This document shows, in pieces, positions 63,728 through 64,000 of a stretch of DNA of 64,000 nucleotides. The notes under the pieces were generated by a model that was not told the origin of the DNA, ran no database searches, and saw only the letters and a program-made list of their open reading frames with translations. Positions within the stretch are counted from its first letter, which is position 1. Every line of letters begins with the position of its first letter. This DNA is from Oncomelania hupensis (taxonomy: Eukaryota; Mollusca; Gastropoda; Littorinimorpha; Pomatiopsidae): NCBI GenBank assembly GCA_036898135.1, contig CM072526.1, positions 4,241,555 through 4,305,554 on the forward strand, given 5' to 3'. The position numbers and the translations under genes are program-made.

Positions 63728-64000
63728 GGTGTCGGATAGTGCAGTGGTTGGAGCACTCGCTACTGTGTCGAAAGTGAAGCACCGTCCGGTGCGGTTAGCA
63801 CTTGGATGGGTGACCGCTAAGGTGTGAAGCGACAAACAACAACGCCCCCAGTTGACTCAACTGTGATTGAGTACCTACTCTCTTGAGGGTGGGGAAGGTA
63901 AAGCAGCGAGGGAGAGAGTTGGGCATCACCCTCATTACGCTGGCCCAAGATAAGTGTGATCTCCAACATCACGCTCCCCTACGGCCACAAGGCTATGGGA
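63728..64000 (+). mobile_element. Chimeric tRNA/5S-like SINE (runs off the window)
   Basis: Starts with a tRNA A-box-like GATAGTGCAGTGGTTGGAGC, then TTAGCACTTGGATGGGTGAC and CGCTAAGG, which resembles the internal promoter end of 5S rRNA (GTACTTGGATGGGTGACCGC). The body continues to the window edge. It inserted at the end of the L2 repeat. The 5S resemblance is by motif only. Confidence 0.5.

Overview
This window is repeat-rich animal nuclear DNA. Microsatellites are abundant, two spliced host genes are visible only as scattered exons, and most of the rest is layered transposable elements. The mix of families (RTE-type LINEs, a LINE with a 2A motif, a probable Deu-domain SINE, other tRNA-headed SINEs and a Maverick/Polinton) suggests an aquatic invertebrate, most likely a mollusc. 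That assignment is inference.

Layout. 1-6600: microsatellites, copies of a short TPRT-type retroposon (called R1 here), an RT fragment and a GC-rich element with inverted ends. 6600-14500: two RTE-type LINE copies in divergent orientation (6598-9592 minus, 10387-13690 plus) on either side of a Ras-family GTPase exon at 10057; the next exon, at 14298, carries an in-frame TAG. 14500-25900: GA/GT tracts, R1 copies, the Deu-type SINE, three exons of a claudin/PMP22-like gene on the minus strand (23211-23284, 18694-18846, 18237-18388), and first copies of two LTR-like repeat families. 25.9-49.6 kb: a minus-strand LINE with a 2A motif in ORF1. It is split by a plus-strand LINE, whose 3' UTR is in turn split by a 17,370-bp Maverick. 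49.6-64 kb: further R1 and RTE copies, second copies of both LTR-like repeats, a 14-bp minisatellite, an RTE copy with a 5' inversion and two further LINE insertions, and a chimeric SINE running off the end.

The Maverick (30888-48257) is the main feature. It has terminal inverted repeats with 58 bp still identical, an AGATT flanking duplication, and seventeen genes. The recognisable ones are a protein-primed type DNA polymerase B with an extra N-terminal region, a DDE integrase, a packaging-type ATPase and a probable double-jelly-roll major capsid protein. The others are small capsid, membrane or unknown proteins, including two overlapping micro-genes at the right end. All but one are open; the exception has a single -1 frameshift. 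A 1,035-bp element with a 7-bp target duplication sits inside the right inverted repeat. Genes are packed with 19-36 bp divergent gaps, and most starts are preceded by an A-rich TAAAA-type stretch. Polymerase and integrase would copy and insert the element; the capsid protein and ATPase imply that it could once be packaged.
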